Source of the DNA: Trema orientale
Lineage: Eukaryota; Streptophyta; Magnoliopsida; Rosales; Cannabaceae
Reading direction: 5' to 3'
Assembly (NCBI GenBank): GCA_002914845.1
Contig: JXTC01000155.1
Coordinates: 359,136-423,135 of the forward strand
Length of the DNA: 64,000 bases
Shown: piece by piece, positions 58,975 to 64,000 of the stretch
Layout: each line of letters begins with the position of its first letter
Numbering within the stretch: the first letter of the stretch is position 1
Notes under the pieces: generated by a model
Told to the model about the DNA's origin: nothing
Seen by the model: only the letters and a program-made list of their open reading frames with translations
Database searches by the model: none
Position numbers and translations under genes: made by a program

Positions 58975-61900
58975 TCACAAATGAAAAAGAAAGTTATGAT
59001 CCCGATCAACTTGCTTCTTCTCTTTCTCGAAAGAAGAAGACGACGACGACGACCGCGACCTCCAAATGAAAAACTCTCCAAACAAACCCTGCATTTCCTC
59101 TAGGGATTTGCCCTTAGTCTCTGGCAACAAACTGTAGAAGAACAACCAAGCCACCATGGAGAATCCCGCGTACAAGAAGAACGTCCCGCCGATCGTTATA
59201 ACCTTGGAAAGCGACGTAAATGTCAAGACGATAATCCCGGAGGTTAACCGGTTGACCGCGATGGCTATACTGGCTCCGACTCCCCGGAGCTGGAGCGAGA
59301 AGATCTCGGAGGTGTAGACCCATGTAATGGGACCAAGCCCTATTGAGAAGAAGGCCGTGTTGCACAATATGGTGGTCACGCAGAGAGCGATGGCCCATGT
59401 TAGCTTCTTTCCCGGGGATTGGTCGATGATTGTCAGGCCAGCCGCGAGGCCCAATAGGGAGAGGATCATCCCCACGGCGCTGGTGAGCAGGAGCAGGCGG
59501 CGGCCGCTCCGGTCGAGCAGGAAGGTCGCAACCAGGACGAAGATGAGCTTCACGGCGCCCAGACCAATGGTGGCGAGAAGCTTCTGGTCCGGAGCGATGC
59601 CGGCTTTTTCGAAGATTGTGGGGCCGTACAGGAGGGTGACGTCCAGGCCGGAGGCTTGACGGAAGAAGTTTATGCCAAGGGCGGCGATCAGGATGTGGCA
59701 GATGGCGGGTGTGGGGCGGAGGAATAGTTCTTGCCAGGGACTGGCTGCGCTGGTGGTTGACTTTATGGGCTTGACGATGTCGTTTTGGGCGGCAGCGGCG
59801 GTGGCGGTTTGTCCGGCTGCTTCGATGATGTCAACTAGCCTAAGGTGAGCTTCCTCCTTGGTGTCTGAAGTTTTGTCGAGGACTCGTTTAGCCTCCGCAA
59901 ACCGGTCCTGCATGACGAGCCACCGGGGAGATTCCGGCATGGCTAGAATGCCGACGATGAGGCAAATGGCGGGGACTCCGCCGGCGCCGAGCATGAGTCG
60001 CCAGCCTAAGTAGAGTGGGAGTCTGGAGAAGGCGTAAGCTAGTATGTAGCCGACTAGTAGCCCAACGTTCATGAACACCTGCCGCAATAGAAACAAAATG
60101 AAAAATGTAATCGTACACATTATGAGATTATACTCATAACTGTATAGAACATTATAAAAGATTCCATGACACGTGTATTTTTTTAAATTATTACTTTAAT
60201 GTTATAAAAGATTTCCAATCCTTTGCGAGCAACAGACACCGGTTGTCCAGTACGTAGAGAACCAGTTTACCTAATGCATGAATAGTAAGCACAATGTACG
60301 TATATATACATCACGCATGAGGATCGATATTCTTTTTCTTTTTTCTGTTTCAGGAAATTTCATTAATCCTTTAATTTAGTTTTCACAAATTATTTTTTAT
60401 ATTTTATTTTAAACATACTGTTCACTATTAGTCTACGTACTCTCTGGACGTACTTGTTTTGTAAACTATCCCTTACATTTATATGGGAGAATAGAAATAG
60501 TAATTTCAGTATTGGTACATAATTAATTAAGGTTTGAAAAAAGTACTTTCAGTTTAGTCCCTTTTATGCTAATTACTATTATTTGATGGAAAATGTTAAA
60601 AACAATTAAAAGAGAGTAGTTTTGGAAGTTTATGGACCACAATGAGAAATAATTCACTTCATTAGTAGACTAATTAAGGCAATAATTAGTCTCCTTTTCT
60701 TTTTTTAAAATTAAAAAAAGAGTTTCACACCACAATATATCATATACATGACAGTACGTACTTTATATATAGAAGCGATATTATATAGGTACGTACCTCA
60801 GGAAACGTGGCGAGAAAACCACGAAAAGATGCAGGAGCAAGCTCAGCAGTGTAAACAGGTGCAATCATGAATGCGAACCCAACGCGCCGGTGCTGCAAGC
60901 CAAGTTACCCACAGAGAGAAAACCATATCCGGAAGCGCAGGCCATCAAGATGGCTCCGGCAAGGAAGAGGACACCAGCTAATGCTATGGTATATCGACGT
61001 CCGATCCAATCGCAGATCCTGCCACCGGCTATGGAGCCGAATAGAGAACAGAAGTTAAAGACTCCAAGCACAATATCTACCTTCAGTTCCGAGATTCTGA
61101 GATCCTCTCTTAGGTATATAACTGCTCTACTCATCGCACCAAATCTGTTAATTAAGGGCGCATGTTTACTAATAATCAGCAATAAAAATATGTTCTGGGA
61201 TTTACCTTTTGTCTCTTTGAGGATCTTAACAGATTTAAACATTCAAAAATATTATATATACAGTTAAATCTTAGGGATATAGTTTTTGAAAAATCATATT
61301 TGTACCTAGGGACTATATTTTTTTTTATTAATTTAATTAATTAAACATTTTTAAGTTGTAATTATAAACTCTGGCAATATTTTTATGGACGGTCCAAATG
61401 ATTACAAGTCCCTAATGGTTTGACCTAAAAGACTAGAGGCTAGATAATTAATATGATGCATTAATATTCTTAAATCTTTGAACCATAAGAATCATAGTCT
61501 CACACTTTGGAGAGGGAAAAAAAATGAAACTGTAAAGAAAAGTGGAAATAAAAATATCTTAACAGATGATAATTAACAGTGAAACTAGCTGGAACCGATC
61601 ATGGGGTTTAAAATCAATTTTTGTCAAACGTAAAAGAATGTAAACATACGTGAATGTCTATATGTAAATACATATGCTACATTAACATCTTTTATCCGAG
61701 TATCTCTGGTCATAATATTCTAATTTTGGGTCCATATGAACCATATTAATTTTTCTTTTTGAAAGTGATCAAATAGACCGCGATTAATACGAAAAATCAT
61801 GTATATTGGATTTGATCTTTTACTTTGGTTTGTTGTTACTTTTTTGGTTTAATGTTTCTCTCTTAATTCTGATGATCAAACGAAGAAGAGAAAAAGCCAA

Positions 61901-62227
61901 GAATCTAAGATAGTAGGATCGATCGTATGCTTTATATCCTGATGCATAATTAATATAACATCTTTTCACATTTGGAGGTATATATACACCTATATATATA
62001 TGTACATGAAATAATAAAAAGAAGAAGAATATTTCTAAAGAAAAGCTCATGAAATATTACTTACAGTATCCTAATAAAACGGAAGCTAGAGAAGCCAAAA
62101 GCGGACAGCCAAAAGCATACTTGTTCTTTTTGGGTTTAGTGGGTAAATCTAAGTTCCAACCAGCACTTTGTTTTTGGACGGATGCGACATAAGTTTCATC
62201 AGGTATCTGGTCGTCGTTGGCAGCCAT
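58975..62227 (-). pseudogene. Polyol/monosaccharide transporter-like gene, probably frameshifted
   Basis: Three minus-strand exons: 62227-62065 (MAANDDQIPDETYVASVQKQ... ending LASVLLGY), 61144-60797 and 60078-58975. Exon 3 encodes an intact MFS half: PESPRWLV, a sugar-transporter GINFFRQASGLD (usually QQASG), DRSGRRLLLL, GLGPITWVY and LPETKGKSLEEM. The family moves polyols and monosaccharides with protons across the plasma membrane. Two frame problems appear. Joining exon 1 to exon 2 at the only good splice pair loses one base before MSRAVIYLRED (usual MSGA). Within exon 2 the frame shifts between FLSVGNLACS and VGFAFMIAPVYTAELAP. The exons sum to 1615 nt, not a multiple of 3. Either it is a recent pseudogene or the assembly has two small errors here. 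The long exon 3 frame favours recent inactivation. Confidence 0.75.
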
Positions 62228-64000
62228 GGATCAAGGCCCGGTGAGCTTGAGAAAGAGAAAAAAATAAATAAACTAAAGAGAATAGATATAAAGAAAAAGA
62301 TAACCAGCTGTAATAATATTTATTCTGTGTTCAATTGAGGTTAAGCTTCAGACTTGTACGTACTTAAATAGACCAAGGGTCGGATACTTGTTCACTCTTG
62401 TATGGCTTGAATTATATTTAATTAGTTTTATACACTCTTTTTCAGTTTGGGGTCACCACTAAATTATTTAATATTTTTTCTGAATAAATTTTCTTTTGTT
62501 TACGCAAACCATATGTCATTATACACGTACTTGGTATTAGTAATATATTAATAAGAATATATAATAATAATAGATTTGAGTTAATTAGTCTTTTTACCTG
62601 TAAATAAATTTAGCAGTATTATTTTACTTCAATTAAGTTTTCCTCTATTGTAGATGAATATTGCATCCTCACCCCCTCGAAAAAAAAAGTTCTCAAATTT
62701 TTCGTTTTGGACAAAAAAAATGTGTTAAGTGCCGAGAGCATTTTTTGATTTTCCCGTGCCACTACTGAAGTTTTACTTATAATTAAGCTTAATAATTTCA
62801 ATTTTTTATGTGATATGTATGAAGCAGTCAAGCACTTCATAGTAGCTGCGCGCATGTATCTTAGATTTGAAAAAAAGAAGTAATACTACTACTTTTTTTT
62901 ATTATATAAATTGGCATATATATACTTCTTTTTCTTATTTTGCGCACGCGTGGAATTATTACATGATATAAATTCTGCAGGTGACAATTATTTTAAACTT
63001 ATTAAATTAATAATCGGAATGTGTTATGCGCAGAGAAAAAAGAAAAAGTTAACAATTATAAAGTGCAAAAAATGAATCTCAGAAAGGTAGGTCTTAGGGG
63101 TATATATATACGCTACGATACATAGATTATATCTTGGAAATCAAATTTGCAAATATATATATATATGGGTCCCAATTCTGTAAATATATATATATTTGTG
63201 TCTCTATGGCCACTTAATTTCTAACTAATTTGCTTCTTACGGTAAGATCGACTTCAACTTCAAAATTTGTTCACTTAATTTCTTAAATTAATTGTTGTTT
63301 AGTTTAGTTAGTGATCTTAACTTACCATGATTTTTCAAGTAGTTTATTATGATTCTTTTTTATATGATATAAACGTAGAATCTAGATGCTACGTACAATC
63401 CTTTGCAACTAATCTCGCACCGATTACATAACATATTCTCTTAAAAATTTAAGCGAAGAGTTAGAAGCTATGGGTACGCGCGTGAATGACTAATTATACC
63501 AAAAAAAAAAAAAAAACAATATTCTAAAGTTTAAAAGTAAAATTATAATTTATGGGTGCGTGAAAAAATATAGAAAATTAGAACGTGTTCATAAAATTTG
63601 TTTGTGATAAAAGGGGTATTGACGGAAAACAGCAAGAATTCTTAAATTGTTTAGAAGCTATATTTACACTCCTACTAATATTAAGACACCCGATCCTTTA
63701 ATTAAAAATATGACAAAAAAGGACACGTTTTTATAAATTCGGAGTGAGAAATCATACACCCCATCTTGGCTCCTTATTCAACCCATCTTTCTCTCACCCT
63801 CTACTTATATTGATCGTTCTTTATTATATCTACTTCAATATTTTTTTCTACAAGAAAACTAAAATAGTAGATTGAATGTTTTTGAAAATATAGATCCACA
63901 CCTTTTATTTTTTTCTCTCTCTATTTTATAAATTCATATCGCCAATAGAAGATTTTTAGTTTTCTTTCTATCGTTTTTTCTTCTTCTTTTTTTTTTTTTT
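62228..64000. other. AT-rich upstream region of the transporter-like gene
   Basis: It should contain the promoter of the minus-strand gene starting at 62227. It is AT-rich with several ATATATAT runs (about 63105-63195). The minus-strand open frame at 62619-62855 shows no recognisable domain. No other feature is supported. Confidence 0.5.

Noticed and set aside
1..64000. CRISPR arrays, bacterial operons, rRNA genes or organelle-derived segments
   Set aside because: No regularly spaced short repeats of CRISPR type, no rRNA-like conserved blocks and no organelle genes were seen. The window is typical plant nuclear DNA.

Overview
The window is nuclear DNA of a flowering plant, almost certainly a eudicot. 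It is AT-rich, and its genes are split by GT-AG introns. It carries a BURP-domain gene (a plant-only family), a LEW1/NUS1 homologue, a full-length plant phosphatidylinositol 4-kinase alpha gene and a polyol/monosaccharide-transporter-like gene. The transposons are typical of plants: CACTA, Ty1/copia, Ty3/gypsy, PIF/Harbinger, hAT and a tRNA-derived SINE. The species cannot be fixed from the sequence alone.

Layout. 0.85-1.5 kb: a small terminal-inverted-repeat element interrupted by a tRNA-derived SINE. 1.82-10.15 kb: a decayed CACTA (En/Spm) transposon with both termini, a broken TNP2-type transposase and a broken Ulp1-like second gene. 10.86-18.4 kb: a secreted BURP protein (+). Its signal-peptide exon lies 5.5 kb upstream of the main exon, which encodes a 16-unit tyrosine-rich repeat array. 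19.28-22.96 kb: a six-exon LEW1/NUS1-type gene (-), with 5' UTR probably reaching about 23.9 kb. 24.4-40.5 kb: a transposon block with a rearranged PIF/Harbinger plus copia pair, a nested probable solo LTR, a rearranged gypsy element with a perfect 5-bp target duplication, a non-autonomous hAT element and a second copy of the 0.85-kb element. 40.92-54.64 kb: a 26-exon PI4K alpha gene (+) whose deduced CDS is 6132 nt (2043 aa), in frame throughout. 55.5-56.0 kb: a gypsy RT/RNase H relic. 58.98-62.23 kb: a three-exon polyol/monosaccharide transporter gene (-) that appears to carry two frameshifts.

The genes do not form a pathway. PI4K alpha makes plasma-membrane PI4P. LEW1 supports dolichol synthesis at the ER. 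The BURP protein is secreted, and its repeats make it a candidate precursor/cyclase for BURP-derived cyclic peptides (inference).

The most notable structural result is that two retroelements a few kb apart each contain an inverted segment. In the copia case, a single inversion of about 3.4 kb explains the inverted LTR pair, the split gag/pol and two half Harbinger elements at once. Undoing it gives one Harbinger element with matching TTA flanks and one copia element in normal order. All exon boundaries were placed by hand from splice sites and reading frame. No database search was run.
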